From Paracoccus aestuarii (GTDB taxonomy: Bacteria; Pseudomonadota; Alphaproteobacteria; Rhodobacterales; Rhodobacteraceae), in contig NZ_CP067169.1 in assembly GCF_028553885.1 (NCBI RefSeq), positions 2,777,001 to 2,841,000 of the forward strand: a DNA stretch of 64,000 bases, read 5' to 3'. Every line of letters begins with the position of its first letter. Positions within the stretch are counted from its first letter, which is position 1. The notes beneath the pieces were generated by a model. It searched no databases, was not told the DNA's origin, and was given only the letters and a program-made list of their open reading frames with translations. The position numbers and the translations under genes are program-made. Below, one piece after another: positions 1-9,934 of this stretch.

Positions 1-587
1 TGCGCCTGTTCCAGCGCCTCGATGCGCGGGGTCAGGTCCTCGGCGGGGGCCTGGTCCTGTTCCAAGGCCTCGATGCGCGGGGTCAGATCGGCCAGCGCGG
101 CCTGGCGGCCCGCATCGGCGGCGGCCTGGATCAGCGCGTCGCGATCCTCGGCCGGTTCGGCGGGCACCGCGGCCGAGCCCTGCGGCTGCCAGTTGGCGGG
201 CAGATGCGGCAGGGCATAGATCGCGGCGGCCGCGCCCAGGCCCGCGGCGACCGCGCCGCCCAGGACCAAGGGCAGGAACCCGCCGCGACGGGGCGCGGGG
301 TCGGATTTGGCGGGGGCGGTCTTCGGGCTGTCCGAGGCCGTCACGGACGGCGCGGCCTCGGAGGGCGTCGTCCGGCGCGCGGCGGCATCGGGGCCCGGGC
401 CCTCGCCCACCAGCGCCGATTCGACCGGGCGGATCTCGCCGGGCTGGCCCGCTTGGGCGGGGCGGCCCTCGGGGACCTCGGCATGGTCGATCACGCCGAC
501 ATGGGCGGGAATGCGGCGGATGTCGGGGCCCGCCATCTGCCCGGCCTTGGCATCACGTCCGTCAGTAGTCGATTTCGGTGTCTTCAC
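1..587 (-). CDS. mitofilin-like (COG4223) inner-membrane protein, C-terminus cut by window edge
   Basis: Only the first 195 residues are inside the window; the gene runs off base 1. A GTG at 587 follows a purine-rich stretch and opens a frame encoding a Pro/Ala-rich cytoplasmic segment (about residues 1-100). One membrane span follows (about 103-126, starting [10 protein letters not shown]), and then a segment with the repeated heptad-like unit [10 protein letters not shown], the likely start of a coiled coil. This architecture, and the position directly downstream of hemD, match the alphaproteobacterial mitofilin/Mic60-like proteins (COG4223), which anchor in the inner membrane and project a coiled coil into the periplasm. 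The 113-bp gap to hemD allows read-through. The C-terminal mitofilin signature cannot be checked because it lies outside the window. Confidence 0.7.
   Translation of the reverse strand, partial: MKTPKSTTDGRDAKAGQMAGPDIRRIPAHVGVIDHAEVPEGRPAQAGQPGEIRPVESALVGEGPGPDAAARRTTPSEAAPSVTASDSPKTAPAKSDPAPRRGGFLPLVLGGAVAAGLGAAAAIYALPHLPANWQPQGSAAVPAEPAEDRDALIQAAADAGRQAALADLTPRIEALEQDQAPAEDLTPRIEALEQA
6..86. repeat. 51-bp tandem repeat inside the mitofilin-like gene
   Basis: A 30-base segment beginning ctgttcca at 6 recurs at 57 with 28 of 30 matches, giving a 51-bp (17-codon) period. It keeps frame and doubles the coiled-coil unit ending [10 protein letters not shown]. It may continue left of the window. 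Confidence 0.7.
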
Positions 588-700
588 GTCCCTGTCCCCG
601 TCTTGGCGCGGCTGCGATCGGCGGGCGCCGCAGCCTGCGCCCCTCTTGCGCGTCGGATCGCAGCCTAATCAGCCGCGGCTCGACGCTCAACCCACCGTCT

Positions 701-1369
701 TCAGCTTTGTTCCGCGCGGGCGATGCGGCGGATCGCGTCCTCCATCGCCCGGCCGGATGGGGCATCGGCCAGCAGGCGCCGGTCGGCGGGGCCGGTCCAG
801 GCCGCCATGGCCGCCGGGCTGATCGCGACCAGCCACAGGGGCGCGCGCGCATCGCGGGCCTGATCCGCGACCAGCCCCGCCGATCGCGGCGAAAAGACCG
901 GCAGGATCACCGGCCCCGCCCCCTGCAGCAGCGCCCGCGCCTCGGGCGTCAGGGGCAGCGCCTGCTGGTCATAGACCGCGACCCCCGGCACCGGCAGGCG
1001 CTGCGCGACATGGCGGCCATGGGGGTGGACCAGCCCCGGCGGCCCGGCCGCGATCAGGGGCAGCAGCCCGGCCGCGTCGCCCGGCCCCTCGGTCACGCGA
1101 AACCCCGCGCGCCGGGCCATGGCGGCGGTCCGCGCCCCTACGCAGATCGCCGGCCGCCCCCGCCCGGGCCCCGCCGCGGGCACGGCATGGGCCGATGTCA
1201 GCACCACGCCCGGCGCATCCGCCAGCGCGGCGCGGTCGAAGGGCAGCGGCACGATGCGCATCACCGGCGATATCACCACCGGCCCGTCGAAGCGCCCCGC
1301 CAGCCATCGCGACGAGGCCAGCGGACGGGTCAGCAGCAGGGTGGGCGTGGGGCCTCGTGGCATTGGCAT
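701..1369 (-). CDS. hemD: uroporphyrinogen-III synthase
   Basis: A 222-aa cytoplasmic enzyme that closes and inverts ring D of hydroxymethylbilane to give uroporphyrinogen III in tetrapyrrole (heme, cobalamin) synthesis. It begins [16 protein letters not shown], the usual N-terminal beta strand with the LLTRP motif. It also contains VVLTSAHAV (near residue 57) and an ICVGARTA segment (near 75), both typical of HemD, which is otherwise poorly conserved. It is slightly short for the family (usually 230-260 aa). A second ATG two codons downstream is an equally possible start. It lies head to head with tsaD and upstream of the mitofilin-like gene, an arrangement frequent in Rhodobacterales; hemC is not adjacent here. 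Confidence 0.88.
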   Translation of the reverse strand: MPMPRGPTPTLLLTRPLASSRWLAGRFDGPVVISPVMRIVPLPFDRAALADAPGVVLTSAHAVPAAGPGRGRPAICVGARTAAMARRAGFRVTEGPGDAAGLLPLIAAGPPGLVHPHGRHVAQRLPVPGVAVYDQQALPLTPEARALLQGAGPVILPVFSPRSAGLVADQARDARAPLWLVAISPAAMAAWTGPADRRLLADAPSGRAMEDAIRRIARAEQS

Positions 1370-1429
1370 CCTCGGCCGCGGGTGCTAGGCCCTCAAGGGG
1401 TAATTCCCCCCCGGCCATTGGGCAAGAGC

Positions 1430-2497
1430 ATGGACGACCTGATCTTTCTGGGCATCGAGAGCAGCTGCGACGACACCGCCGCCGCCGTGGTGACGGGCGA
1501 CCGCCGGATCCTGTCCAGCGTGGTCAGCAGCCAGGCCGATCTGCATGCCGATTTCGGTGGCGTCGTCCCCGAGATCGCCGCCCGCGCCCATGCCGAACGG
1601 CTGGACCTGGCGGTGGAACAGGCGCTGGCCCGCGCGGGGCTGGGCCTGCGCGATCTGTCGGGGATCGCGGTGACGGCGGGGCCGGGGCTGATCGGCGGGG
1701 TCATGGCCGGGGTGATGTGCGCCAAGGGCCTGGCGGCGGGGGCGGGCCTGCCCCTGGTCGGCGTGAACCACCTGGCGGGCCATGCGCTGACGCCGCGGCT
1801 GACCGACGGGGTGGGCTTTCCCTATCTGATGCTGCTGGTCTCGGGCGGGCATTGCCAGTTCCTGCGCGTGGACGGGCCGGACGACTTCACCCGCATGGGC
1901 GGCACGATCGACGACGCCCCGGGCGAGGCCTTCGACAAGATCGCCCGCCTGCTGGGCCTGCCCCAGCCCGGCGGCCCCCATGTCGAGGCCGAGGCCCGCG
2001 CGGGCGACGCGCTGCGCTTCGCCCTGCCGCGCCCCCTGCTGGACAGGCCGGGATGCGACATGTCCTTTTCCGGGCTGAAGACGGCGGTGCTGCGCCAGCG
2101 CGACGCGCTGGTCGCGGCGCAGGGCGGGCTGCATGGGGCGGACCGGCGCGACCTTTGTGCGGGGTTCCAGGCGGCGGTGGCGGATGTGCTGGCCGAAAAG
2201 ACCCGGCGCGCGCTGGTCGCGGCACCCGTGCCGGTCATCGCCGTCGCGGGCGGGGTCGCGGCCAATGGCGCGATCCGCGCCGCGCTGGAACAGGTGGCCG
2301 CCCGCGCGGGCGCGCGGTTCCTGGCGCCGCCCTTGGTGCTCTGCACCGATAATGGCGCGATGATCGCTTGGGCGGGGATCGAGCGGTTCCGTGCCGGTCA
2401 CCGCGACGGGATGGACCTGGCGGCGCGGCCGCGCTGGCCGCTGGACCGCGCGGCCGCGCCCATGCTGGGCAGCGGCAAGAAGGGGGCGAAGGCATGA
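1430..2497 (+). CDS. tsaD: tRNA N6-adenosine threonylcarbamoyltransferase
   Basis: The protein has 355 aa from the ATG that gives [19 protein letters not shown]. This is the canonical N-terminus (GIESSCDDT), which is why the longer upstream frame is not used. TsaD transfers the threonylcarbamoyl group to A37 of ANN-decoding tRNAs, together with TsaB and TsaE. The metal site is visible as NHLAGHA (near residue 110), and SGGHCQF and the C-terminal nucleotide-binding [10 protein letters not shown] and [10 protein letters not shown] segments are present. Length fits the family (about 340-365 aa). It is the first gene of a four-gene run in which every stop overlaps the next start, and it shares a 60-bp divergent region with hemD. 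Confidence 0.95.
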   Translation: MDDLIFLGIESSCDDTAAAVVTGDRRILSSVVSSQADLHADFGGVVPEIAARAHAERLDLAVEQALARAGLGLRDLSGIAVTAGPGLIGGVMAGVMCAKGLAAGAGLPLVGVNHLAGHALTPRLTDGVGFPYLMLLVSGGHCQFLRVDGPDDFTRMGGTIDDAPGEAFDKIARLLGLPQPGGPHVEAEARAGDALRFALPRPLLDRPGCDMSFSGLKTAVLRQRDALVAAQGGLHGADRRDLCAGFQAAVADVLAEKTRRALVAAPVPVIAVAGGVAANGAIRAALEQVAARAGARFLAPPLVLCTDNGAMIAWAGIERFRAGHRDGMDLAARPRWPLDRAAAPMLGSGKKGAKA

Positions 2498-3432
2498 TCT
2501 CGGTCTTGGGTGCGGGGGCGTTCGGCACGGCGCTGGCCGTGGCGCTGGCGGTGAACGGGCCGGTGACGCTCTGGGGTCGGCGCATCGACTGGCGGGGCGA
2601 AAATCCGCGCCTGCCCGGCGTCGCCCTGCCCGACGGGATCGCGGTGACCCAGGATCTGGACCGGGCGCTCGGGGCGGATATCCTGCTGTTGGCCCTGCCG
2701 GCCCAGGCCTTGGGCGGGTTTCTGGACGATCACGGCGCGGGGCTGGGCGGAAAGCGCTTGGTCAGTACGGCCAAGGGGATCGATCTGTCGCGCCTGACCG
2801 GGCCGTCGGCGATGATCGCGGCGCGCTGCCCGGATGCGCGGGTCGCGGTGCTGACCGGCCCGTCCTTTGCCGCCGACATCGCCCGCGGCCTGCCGACCGC
2901 GCTGACGCTGGCCTGCGCGGATGCCCAGACCGGGCCGGCGCTGCAGCAGGCGCTGTCCACGCCGGCGCTGCGGCTTTACCGCACCACCGACGTGGCGGGG
3001 GCGGAACTGGGCGGCGCGTTGAAGAACGTGGTGGCCATCGCCGCAGGCGCGGTGATCGGCGCGGGCCTGGGCGACAGCGCGCGCGCCGCCATCATCACCC
3101 GCGGCTTTGCCGAGATGACCCGCCTGGCCGCCCATCTGGGCGCCCGCCCCGAGACGCTGACCGGGCTGTCGGGCCTGGGCGACCTGACGCTGACCTGCAC
3201 CTCGGACGGGTCGCGCAACTTCCGCTTCGGCGCGGCCTTGGGCGCGGGCCGGGCCTTCGACCCCGCCACCACGGTCGAGGGCGCCGCCACCGCCCGCGCC
3301 TTGGCCCGGCTGGCCGAACGCGACGGGCTGGACCTGCCCATCGCCGCCATGGTCACCCGCCTTGCCGAGGGCCGCGTTTCCGTGGAAGAAGCCATGGACC
3401 ATCTGCTCAGCCGCCCCCTGAAGGAGGAATGA
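2494..3432 (+). CDS. gpsA: glycerol-3-phosphate dehydrogenase [NAD(P)+]
   Basis: A 312-aa cytoplasmic enzyme that reduces dihydroxyacetone phosphate to sn-glycerol 3-phosphate, the backbone of phospholipids. The Rossmann nucleotide loop is [10 protein letters not shown] at residues 6-15. The catalytic lysine lies in [12 protein letters not shown], and the C-terminal half has [19 protein letters not shown], the usual GpsA signature. The start ATG overlaps the tsaD stop (ATGA), so translation is probably coupled. The tsaD-gpsA pairing is a recurrent alphaproteobacterial arrangement. Confidence 0.95.
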   Translation: MISVLGAGAFGTALAVALAVNGPVTLWGRRIDWRGENPRLPGVALPDGIAVTQDLDRALGADILLLALPAQALGGFLDDHGAGLGGKRLVSTAKGIDLSRLTGPSAMIAARCPDARVAVLTGPSFAADIARGLPTALTLACADAQTGPALQQALSTPALRLYRTTDVAGAELGGALKNVVAIAAGAVIGAGLGDSARAAIITRGFAEMTRLAAHLGARPETLTGLSGLGDLTLTCTSDGSRNFRFGAALGAGRAFDPATTVEGAATARALARLAERDGLDLPIAAMVTRLAEGRVSVEEAMDHLLSRPLKEE

Positions 3433-3704
3433 TGCCGCTTTTCGCCGTGATCTGCCGGGACAAGCCCGGTGCCCTGCAGACCCGCCTGGACACCCGCGAC
3501 GCCCATCTGGGCTTTCTGCGCGACACCGGAACCCTGCGCATGGCAGGCCCCCTGATCGAGGCGGGCGAGATGCGCGGATCCCTGATCGTGCTGGAGGCCG
3601 ATTCGCTGGATGCGGCGACCAGCTGGGCGGCGGGCGACCCCTACAAGGCGGCCGGTCTCTTCGACAGCGTCGAGGTGATCGAATGGAAGAAGGTGATCGG
3701 CTGA
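3432..3704 (+). CDS. YciI-like protein
   Basis: A 90-aa protein of the YciI family (dimeric alpha-beta barrel). It starts [19 protein letters not shown] and contains DAHLGFL and the characteristic AGPL followed by GSLIVLEADS; the His and Asp of the putative active site are present. The family has no firmly established reaction. The start overlaps the gpsA stop by one base, and a near-perfect aaggagga ribosome site lies just before it. It sits between gpsA and the EVE-domain gene in the same operon. Confidence 0.85.
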   Translation: MPLFAVICRDKPGALQTRLDTRDAHLGFLRDTGTLRMAGPLIEAGEMRGSLIVLEADSLDAATSWAAGDPYKAAGLFDSVEVIEWKKVIG

Positions 3705-4123
3705 TGGCCTATTGGCTGTTCAAGTCCGAACCCGACGTCTTTGGATGGGACGACCTGGTCGCCAAGGGCGATGCGGGCGAGGAATGGGACGGGGTGCGCA
3801 ACTATCAGGCGCGCAACATGATGCGGTCGATGAAGGTCGGCGATCTGGGCCTGTTCTATCATTCCAACATCGGCAAGGAGGCCGTGGGCATCTGCGAGAT
3901 CATCGCCGAGGCCCATCCCGACAGCACCACCGAGGATGCGCGGTGGGAATGCGTGGATGTGCGCGCGGTCCGCAAGCTGCCCCGCCCCGTCAGCCTGGAG
4001 GAGGCCAAGGCCGAACCCCGCCTGGCCCAGATGGTGCTGGTCAACAACACCCGCCTGTCGGTCCAGCCGGTGACGGACCAGGAATGGGCGGTCATCATGG
4101 AACTGTCGGGGGCGGAGGGCTAG
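3704..4123 (+). CDS. EVE domain protein (UPF0310)
   Basis: A 139-aa single-domain protein beginning MAYWLFKSEPDVFGWDDL, the diagnostic EVE start (W-L-x-K-S-E-P). It also has the WDGVRNYQARN and LFYHSN motifs that line the binding pocket. EVE folds resemble PUA and YTH domains and bind modified bases in nucleic acid; the cellular role of the stand-alone form is not settled. The chosen ATG overlaps the yciI stop by one base; an in-frame start 21 bases upstream lies inside yciI and is less likely. Its stop overlaps the chaC stop on the other strand by 4 bases. Confidence 0.92.
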   Translation: MAYWLFKSEPDVFGWDDLVAKGDAGEEWDGVRNYQARNMMRSMKVGDLGLFYHSNIGKEAVGICEIIAEAHPDSTTEDARWECVDVRAVRKLPRPVSLEEAKAEPRLAQMVLVNNTRLSVQPVTDQEWAVIMELSGAEG

Positions 4124-4800
4124 GCCCCCGCCTCGATCCGCTCCGCGACCATGCGCTGCAGCGTCCAGATGTAGTCGTCATGGATGCCCAAGCCCGCCAG
4201 CCCCCGCACCGTGCGCAGCAGGTATTCCGCCCCCGACCCCGCCGCCCCCGCGGCGGTGGCCAGGCGCGCGGCCTGATCCTCCAGGCTCAGCCGGGCCAGG
4301 GGGGCGTCGACGGGATCGGCATAGAAGGTCAGCGCCTCCTCGATGCCGCGGGCGGTGCGGACCTCGATCCAGCAGGCATTGGCCGACAGCTCATGGGCCA
4401 CCAGCTCGCGCCGCAGGATGGCGCGCAGCGATTCGGCCTCATGCGCGGGGTCGATGTCCAGGACCAGCCCGTCGCAGCGCCCGCCCGGCGACAGGGCCAG
4501 CATCAGCCCCGGCCGTTCGGGCGTGCCGCGGAAATGGTCCAGCGACAGCACGAAATCCCGGTGCCAGTCCAGCGCCGTCGCCCGGCGGCTGTCCGACACC
4601 GCAAAGCCCGGATTCCAGATCAGCGAGCCATAGGCGAAGATCGGCACCGGCCGCGCCCGCCCCCGCGTCAGCCGCGCGGCCAGCGCGTCCAGGTCGTCAT
4701 CCTCCAGCATCCGCCATGCCGGATCATAAAGCAGCCCCTCGGCCGGGGCGACGCGGGCCACATGATCGTCGGACAGCAGGATGGGCTGGGGATGGGTCAT
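4120..4800 (-). CDS. gamma-glutamylcyclotransferase, ChaC family
   Basis: A 226-aa cytosolic enzyme of the ChaC/GCG family, which cleaves glutathione to 5-oxoproline and Cys-Gly. The substrate-binding loop is IFAYGSLIWNPGF (near residue 55). The catalytic Glu is probably in the region of RAILRRELVAHE, where ChaC proteins place it. Length fits the family. It converges on the EVE gene, with overlapping stop codons, and is divergent from metG across a 135-bp gap. Confidence 0.9.
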   Translation of the reverse strand: MTHPQPILLSDDHVARVAPAEGLLYDPAWRMLEDDDLDALAARLTRGRARPVPIFAYGSLIWNPGFAVSDSRRATALDWHRDFVLSLDHFRGTPERPGLMLALSPGGRCDGLVLDIDPAHEAESLRAILRRELVAHELSANACWIEVRTARGIEEALTFYADPVDAPLARLSLEDQAARLATAAGAAGSGAEYLLRTVRGLAGLGIHDDYIWTLQRMVAERIEAGA

Positions 4801-4935
4801 GGGCGGGCGGTCCCCCTCTGGATGCGGCGGGGCCAGATGTCGGCACGAATGCCCAAAGGGTCAACCCCGCGCGGACTTTCATTCGCCCCTGATCGCGGCT
4901 AGAGATGCGCCCGACCCCCCAAAGGACGCATTCGC

Positions 4936-6654
4936 ATGGCCCGCCACCTGATCACCTCTGCCCTGCCCTATATCAACGGGATCAAGCATCTGGGGAACCT
5001 CGTCGGATCGCAGCTGCCGGCGGATCTCTATGCGCGCTATCTGCGGGCGCGGGGGCATGAGGTGATGTTCATCTGCGCCACCGACGAACATGGCACGCCC
5101 GCGGAGCTGGCCGCCGCCAAGACGGGCGAGGCCGTGGCCGATTACTGCGCGCGGATGCATGCCGAACAGGCGCGGCTGGCCGACGGCTTCGGGCTGTCCT
5201 TCGACCATTACGGGCGGTCCTCCAGCGACCGCAATCGCCGCCTGACCCAGCATTTCGCGGGCCGCCTGGCCGATCAGGGCTATATCCGCGAGGTCGAGGA
5301 AGCCCAGGTTTATTCCCATGCCGATGGCCGCTTCCTGCCCGACCGCTATATCGAGGGCACCTGCCCCAATTGCGGCTATGACAAGGCCCGCGGCGATCAA
5401 TGCGAGAACTGCACGAAACAGCTGGACCCGACCGACCTGATCGACCCGCGCAGCGCGATCAGCGGTTCCACCGACCTGGAGGTGCGGGCGACCAAGCATC
5501 TCTATCTGCGCCAATCCGCGCTGAAGGGCGACATCGCCGCCTGGATCGACACCAAGGCCGACTGGCCGATCCTGACGACCTCGATCGCGCGGAAATGGCT
5601 GAACGATGGCGACGGGTTGCAGGACCGCGGCATCACCCGCGATCTGGACTGGGGCGTGCCGGTCAAGCGCGGCGATGCCGACTGGCCGGGGATGGAGGGC
5701 AAGGTCTTCTATGTCTGGTTCGACGCGCCCATCGAATATATCGGCGCGACCGCCGAATGGGCCGACGCGACCGGGGCCGACGATGCCGCCTGGCGCCGCT
5801 GGTGGCGGCTGGACGAGGGCGCGGAGGATGTCACCTATACCCAGTTTATGGGCAAGGATAACGTGCCCTTCCACACCCTGTCCTTCCCCGCGACCCTGAT
5901 CGGGTCGGGCGAGCCGTGGAAGATGGTCGATTACATCAAGTCCTTCAACTACCTGACCTATCAGGGCGGACAGTTCAGCACCTCGCAGGGGCGCGGCGTC
6001 TTCATGGACCACGCGCTGGAGATCCTGCCCGCCGATTACTGGCGCTGGTGGCTGCTGTCGCACGCCCCCGAATCCGGCGACAGCGAGTTCACATGGGAGA
6101 ACTTCCAGCAATCGGTGAACAAGGACCTGGCGGACGTGCTGGGCAATTTCGTCAGCCGGATCACCAAGTTCTGCCGGTCGAAATTCGGCGAGGCGGTCCC
6201 CGAAGGCCCGGCCTGGGGCGAGGCCGAGCGGGCGCTGATCGACACGCTGACCACCCGCATCCGCGCCTATGAGGCCAACATGGCCGCGATGGAGGTCCGC
6301 AAGGCCGCCTCCGAGCTGCGCGCCATCTGGGTCTCGGGCAACGAATACCTGCAATCGGCCGCGCCTTGGACGGTCTTCAAGACCGACCCGGACCAGGCGG
6401 CGATGCAGGTGCGCATGGGGCTGAACCTGATCCGTCTTTATGCGGTGCTGTCGCGGCCCTTCATCCCCTTCGCCGCCGAGGCCATGCTGGGGGCGATGGG
6501 CGCGCCGGATGCCGCCTGGCCCGACGATGTGGCCGCCGCGCTGGAGGCCCTGCCCGCGGGCCATGCCTTCACCGTGCCGGATGTCCTCTTCGCCAAGATC
6601 TCGGATGACGATCGCGCGACATGGGAGGAACGGTTCCAAGGCGCCCGCGCCTGA
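4936..6654 (+). CDS. metG: methionyl-tRNA synthetase
   Basis: A 572-aa class I aminoacyl-tRNA synthetase that charges tRNA-Met. The HIGH-type motif is KHLGN within [20 protein letters not shown] (residues 7-26). The zinc finger of the connective domain is [17 protein letters not shown]. The KMSKS-type loop has the divergent form [10 protein letters not shown] (near residue 355), a variant seen in MetRS enzymes of this group. An anticodon-binding helical domain follows, and there is no C-terminal EMAP-like dimerisation domain. An aaaggac ribosome site precedes the ATG. Arginase follows 59 bp downstream on the same strand. Confidence 0.96.
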   Translation: MARHLITSALPYINGIKHLGNLVGSQLPADLYARYLRARGHEVMFICATDEHGTPAELAAAKTGEAVADYCARMHAEQARLADGFGLSFDHYGRSSSDRNRRLTQHFAGRLADQGYIREVEEAQVYSHADGRFLPDRYIEGTCPNCGYDKARGDQCENCTKQLDPTDLIDPRSAISGSTDLEVRATKHLYLRQSALKGDIAAWIDTKADWPILTTSIARKWLNDGDGLQDRGITRDLDWGVPVKRGDADWPGMEGKVFYVWFDAPIEYIGATAEWADATGADDAAWRRWWRLDEGAEDVTYTQFMGKDNVPFHTLSFPATLIGSGEPWKMVDYIKSFNYLTYQGGQFSTSQGRGVFMDHALEILPADYWRWWLLSHAPESGDSEFTWENFQQSVNKDLADVLGNFVSRITKFCRSKFGEAVPEGPAWGEAERALIDTLTTRIRAYEANMAAMEVRKAASELRAIWVSGNEYLQSAAPWTVFKTDPDQAAMQVRMGLNLIRLYAVLSRPFIPFAAEAMLGAMGAPDAAWPDDVAAALEALPAGHAFTVPDVLFAKISDDDRATWEERFQGARA

Positions 6655-6713
6655 TCGGTGGACTTTTCCCCGCGCCCCATGTTCAAACGGCAGGGACACA
6701 GCCGGAGAGCCTG

Positions 6714-7637
6714 ATGACCCATTGCATCCTGATCGGAGCCCCCGTGGACGAGGGGCAGCGCCGCCCCGGCTGCCTGATGGGCCCCGCCGCCTATCGCACC
6801 GCCGGGCTGGCCGCGACCCTGCAGGCCCTGGGCCACAGCGTCGAGGATCGCGGCGACGTCGCCCCCGACGCGCCGGGATCCGAGACCTGCGCCAATCCCG
6901 CCGTCCATCACCTGCCCGAGATGATCGCCTGGACCCGCGCCCTGCAGCAGGCCACCCGCGACGCGCTGCCCCATGGCATGCCGATCATCATGGGGGGCGA
7001 TCATTCGCTGGCCTTGGGCACCGTGGCCGGGGTCGCGGCCCATGCGGCCGAACAGGGCCGCCCGCAATTCGTGATCTGGCTGGACGCGCATAGCGACTTC
7101 CACACCGTCGCCAGCACTACATCGGGCAATCTGCACGGCACGCCCATGGCCTATGCCAACGGGCTGGACGGTTTCGACCCCTTCCCGCCCTTTCCCGCCC
7201 CCATCCCGGGCGAAAACATCTGCATGTTCGGCATCCGCAGCGTGGACCCCGCCGAACATGCCGCGATGGAACCGACCGAGATCACCGTCAACGACATGCG
7301 CGTGCTGGACGAACAGGGCATCGTGGCGCCCCTGCGGGCCTTCCTCGACCGGGTGCGGGCGGCGGACGGGCTGCTGCATGTCAGCCTGGACGTGGATTTC
7401 CTGGACCCCTCGATCGCGCCGGCGGTGGGCACGACCGTGCCCGGCGGCGCGACCTTCCGCGAGGCGCATCTGGTGATGGAACTGCTGCACGAATCGGGGC
7501 TGGTCACATCGCTGGACCTGGTCGAGCTGAACCCCTTTCTGGACGAACGGGGCCGCACCGCGCGGCTGATGGTCGATCTGGTCGGCAGCCTGATGGGCCG
7601 CAAGGTCTTTGACCGGCCCACCCGCAGCTTCGGCTGA
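6714..7637 (+). CDS. rocF: arginase
   Basis: A 307-aa ureohydrolase that splits arginine to ornithine and urea with a binuclear manganese centre. Metal ligands are visible in GGDHSLALG (near 100), in LDAHSDFHT (near 123) and in [17 protein letters not shown] (near 225). [10 protein letters not shown] matches the arginase substrate loop (SGN-HG-P) better than agmatinase. The start [19 protein letters not shown] is the family N-terminus; the frame stays open upstream into metG but without homology. It is followed convergently, 3 bp away, by the end of the long catabolic operon. Confidence 0.9.
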   Translation: MTHCILIGAPVDEGQRRPGCLMGPAAYRTAGLAATLQALGHSVEDRGDVAPDAPGSETCANPAVHHLPEMIAWTRALQQATRDALPHGMPIIMGGDHSLALGTVAGVAAHAAEQGRPQFVIWLDAHSDFHTVASTTSGNLHGTPMAYANGLDGFDPFPPFPAPIPGENICMFGIRSVDPAEHAAMEPTEITVNDMRVLDEQGIVAPLRAFLDRVRAADGLLHVSLDVDFLDPSIAPAVGTTVPGGATFREAHLVMELLHESGLVTSLDLVELNPFLDERGRTARLMVDLVGSLMGRKVFDRPTRSFG

Positions 7638-7640
7638 GGA

Positions 7641-9128
7641 TCAGACCAGCAGATCGGCGAAATGCGACAGCAGCCGGTGCTTCAGCACCTTGCCCGTCGC
7701 CGCCGCCGGAAAGGCCCCCGTCACCACGATCCGCGTCGGCCGCTTATAGGCCGACAGCCGCGCCGCCGCATGGGCGGCCAGCGCCTCGGGGGTCGCGGCA
7801 CCCGGCTCGACCAGCTGGCAGAAGGCCAGGATATCCTCGTCCCCGCCCTCGCGCGGGCGGCCGATGACGGCGGTCTGCAGCACGGCGGGATGGTCGTTCA
7901 GCGCGGCCTCGACCTCGGGGGGATAGACGTTGAAGCCGCCGCGGATGATCAGCTCCTTACAGCGGCCGACGATGTGCAGGCGGCCCCGGTCGTCGATCCG
8001 GCCCAGATCGCCGGTGCGCATCCAGCCGTCCCGCAGCACCTGGGCGGTGGCCTCCGGGTTGCGGAAATAGCCGCGCATGATGTGCGGGCCGCGGGTCAGA
8101 ACCTCGCCCGTGCCGGGTTCGCGGCCGATGCTGTCGTCCAGCGCGATCTCGACCCCCGGCAGGGGCCGCCCGGCCGAGGGGTCGGGATCGCCGATGGCAT
8201 TGTCCGTCACGGTGACGCCCGCCGTCGTCTCGGTCATGCCATAGCCGTTCTGCAGCGCGATGCCATAGAAGGCCTCGGCCCGGCGCTTCCAGTCGGGGTC
8301 CAGGGGTGCGGCGCCGCTGCTGACATAGCGCAGCGGGCGGGCCAGCGCGGCCATGCCCCGGGCGCGCGCCTCGGCCATGATCGCGGCATGCATCTGCGGC
8401 ACGGCGGGCAGGACGGTGACATCCGATTGCAGCGCGGCCAGCGTCTCGGCGGCCGAGAATCGCGGCTCCAGCCGGATATGCGCGCCCGCCGACAGCCCCG
8501 CACAGAGCATCGAGGTCAGGCCGAAGACATGGGTCAGCGGCAGCACCCCCCAGATCACGTCCGTGGCCTCCAACCCGCGCAGCCGGGCCGAGCTTTCGCC
8601 GCCGAAGATCAGGTTCCCATGGGTCAGCATCACCCCCTTGGGCGTCCCGGTCGTCCCCGTCGTATAGAGGATCACCGCCGTCATCGCCGCATCGGGCAGC
8701 ACGGCCTCCGGGGCGACATCGGCGGGGCCCGCGACATGGACGGGCGCGCCCGCCAGATCGACCGCGCGGGCATCGCCCGCATGCTGGCGGGCGGGGTCGC
8801 TGGCATGGGACAGAAACACGGTCAGGCGCGGTTCGGTATGGGCGGCGATCTTGGCCAGTTCCGGCCCGGTCATGCGGGCGTTCACCGGGACCAGCACCGC
8901 GCCCATGCGGCTGGCCGCCAGCAGCAGGACGGGCAGCGCGGTGGCGTTCTCGGCCACCACCAGCAGGCGGTCGCCGGGTCGCAGGCCCATCGCCGCCAGG
9001 TCGCGCTGCGCGTCGCGGGCCAGATCGTCCAGCGCGCCGTAGCTGCGCGTTCCGGTGGCATCCGTCGCGGCGGGACGGTCGGCATGGGCCGCGCGGGCGG
9101 CGTCGAACAGCTGGTGGATACGGGTCAT
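7641..9128 (-). CDS. acyl-CoA ligase (AMP-binding), last gene of the TRAP/beta-oxidation operon
   Basis: A 495-aa adenylate-forming enzyme that activates a carboxylic acid to its CoA thioester with ATP. The phosphate loop is [19 protein letters not shown] (near 150-170), followed by the YGMTETTAG motif. The hinge is in [20 protein letters not shown] and the C-terminal catalytic lysine is in [11 protein letters not shown]. It overlaps the upstream hydratase gene by 4 bases (ATGA), so it belongs to the operon. By position it corresponds to PimA of the Rhodopseudomonas pim operon and is the likely activator of the acid imported by the TRAP system. Substrate specificity cannot be read from sequence. 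Confidence 0.88.
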   Translation of the reverse strand: MTRIHQLFDAARAAHADRPAATDATGTRSYGALDDLARDAQRDLAAMGLRPGDRLLVVAENATALPVLLLAASRMGAVLVPVNARMTGPELAKIAAHTEPRLTVFLSHASDPARQHAGDARAVDLAGAPVHVAGPADVAPEAVLPDAAMTAVILYTTGTTGTPKGVMLTHGNLIFGGESSARLRGLEATDVIWGVLPLTHVFGLTSMLCAGLSAGAHIRLEPRFSAAETLAALQSDVTVLPAVPQMHAAIMAEARARGMAALARPLRYVSSGAAPLDPDWKRRAEAFYGIALQNGYGMTETTAGVTVTDNAIGDPDPSAGRPLPGVEIALDDSIGREPGTGEVLTRGPHIMRGYFRNPEATAQVLRDGWMRTGDLGRIDDRGRLHIVGRCKELIIRGGFNVYPPEVEAALNDHPAVLQTAVIGRPREGGDEDILAFCQLVEPGAATPEALAAHAAARLSAYKRPTRIVVTGAFPAAATGKVLKHRLLSHFADLLV

Positions 9129-9934
9129 TGTCCCTCGCGCAGTCGTCTGAAATCGGGGGGGCGCTTGGCCAGGAAGGCGCCGATCCCCTCGGCGGCCTCC
9201 GGGGCGGCCAAGGCCGCGGCCATGGCGTCGCGCTCGGCGGTCAGCTGGCTCTCCAGCAGGGTGGCGCGGGCGCCGGTCATCAGGCGCTTGATCGCGGCCT
9301 GGGCATCGGCGGGGCCTTGGGCCAAGCGGTCGGCCATGGCCATGGCGGCCATGATCGCCTCGCCCGGTTCGGTCAGCTGGGCGATGACGCCCAAGGCGTG
9401 CAGGCGTTCGGCGGGAACGGGCTGGCCGGTCAGCGCCATCTGCAGCGCCATCTGCGGCGGCAGGCAGGCGGTCAAGGCCGCGGTCAGCCCGCCATCGGGC
9501 ACGAGCCCGGCATTGACATAGGCCGCGGTGAAGCGCGCATCGCGCGCCGCGATCACCATGTCGCAGGCCAAAGCCAGGGACAGGCCCGCACCCGCCGCGC
9601 CGCCCTCGACCACGGCGATGACCGGGCGGGGGCAGGCCACGACCGCGCGGATCAGGTCGTTCAGCGCGTCGATGCGGGCGCGGCGGGCATCCTCGGTCAT
9701 GCCTTGGGCGGTGGCCAGCACGGTCAGATCGCCACCCGCGCAGAAGAAATCGCCCTCGCCCATGATCAGGACGGCGCCGATGCGCGGATCCTCGGCCGCC
9801 TGCCGCAGCGCGTGATGCAGCCCGTCATAGAATTCGGGCGTCAGCGCGTTGCGCCGGGCGGCGTTGCGGTTCTCGACCACCAGGCGGTCGCCGAGATCGC
9901 TGATTTCGCAATGGGGATTGGTATAGGGGGTCAT
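9125..9934 (-). CDS. enoyl-CoA hydratase/isomerase family protein
   Basis: A 269-aa crotonase-fold enzyme. The oxyanion-hole segments are FFCAGGDL (near 70) and GGAAGAGLSLALACD (near 115). In the active-site helix the usual second glutamate is replaced: the sequence reads AGLVPDGGLT, with Asp where hydratases have a Glu or Gly pattern. This is the pattern of PaaG-type and delta3,delta2-enoyl-CoA isomerases, so isomerase activity is as likely as hydration. It overlaps both neighbours by 4 bases (ATGA) and probably provides isomerisation or hydration alongside the fused hydratase/dehydrogenase of the same operon. Confidence 0.85.
   Translation of the reverse strand: MTPYTNPHCEISDLGDRLVVENRNAARRNALTPEFYDGLHHALRQAAEDPRIGAVLIMGEGDFFCAGGDLTVLATAQGMTEDARRARIDALNDLIRAVVACPRPVIAVVEGGAAGAGLSLALACDMVIAARDARFTAAYVNAGLVPDGGLTAALTACLPPQMALQMALTGQPVPAERLHALGVIAQLTEPGEAIMAAMAMADRLAQGPADAQAAIKRLMTGARATLLESQLTAERDAMAAALAAPEAAEGIGAFLAKRPPDFRRLREGQ

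Noticed and set aside
4936..6654. MetRS KMSKS loop reading FSTSQGRG, as a sign of an inactive or resistant enzyme
   Set aside because: Divergent KMSKS loops of this form are common in MetRS of this lineage, and all other catalytic and zinc motifs are intact.
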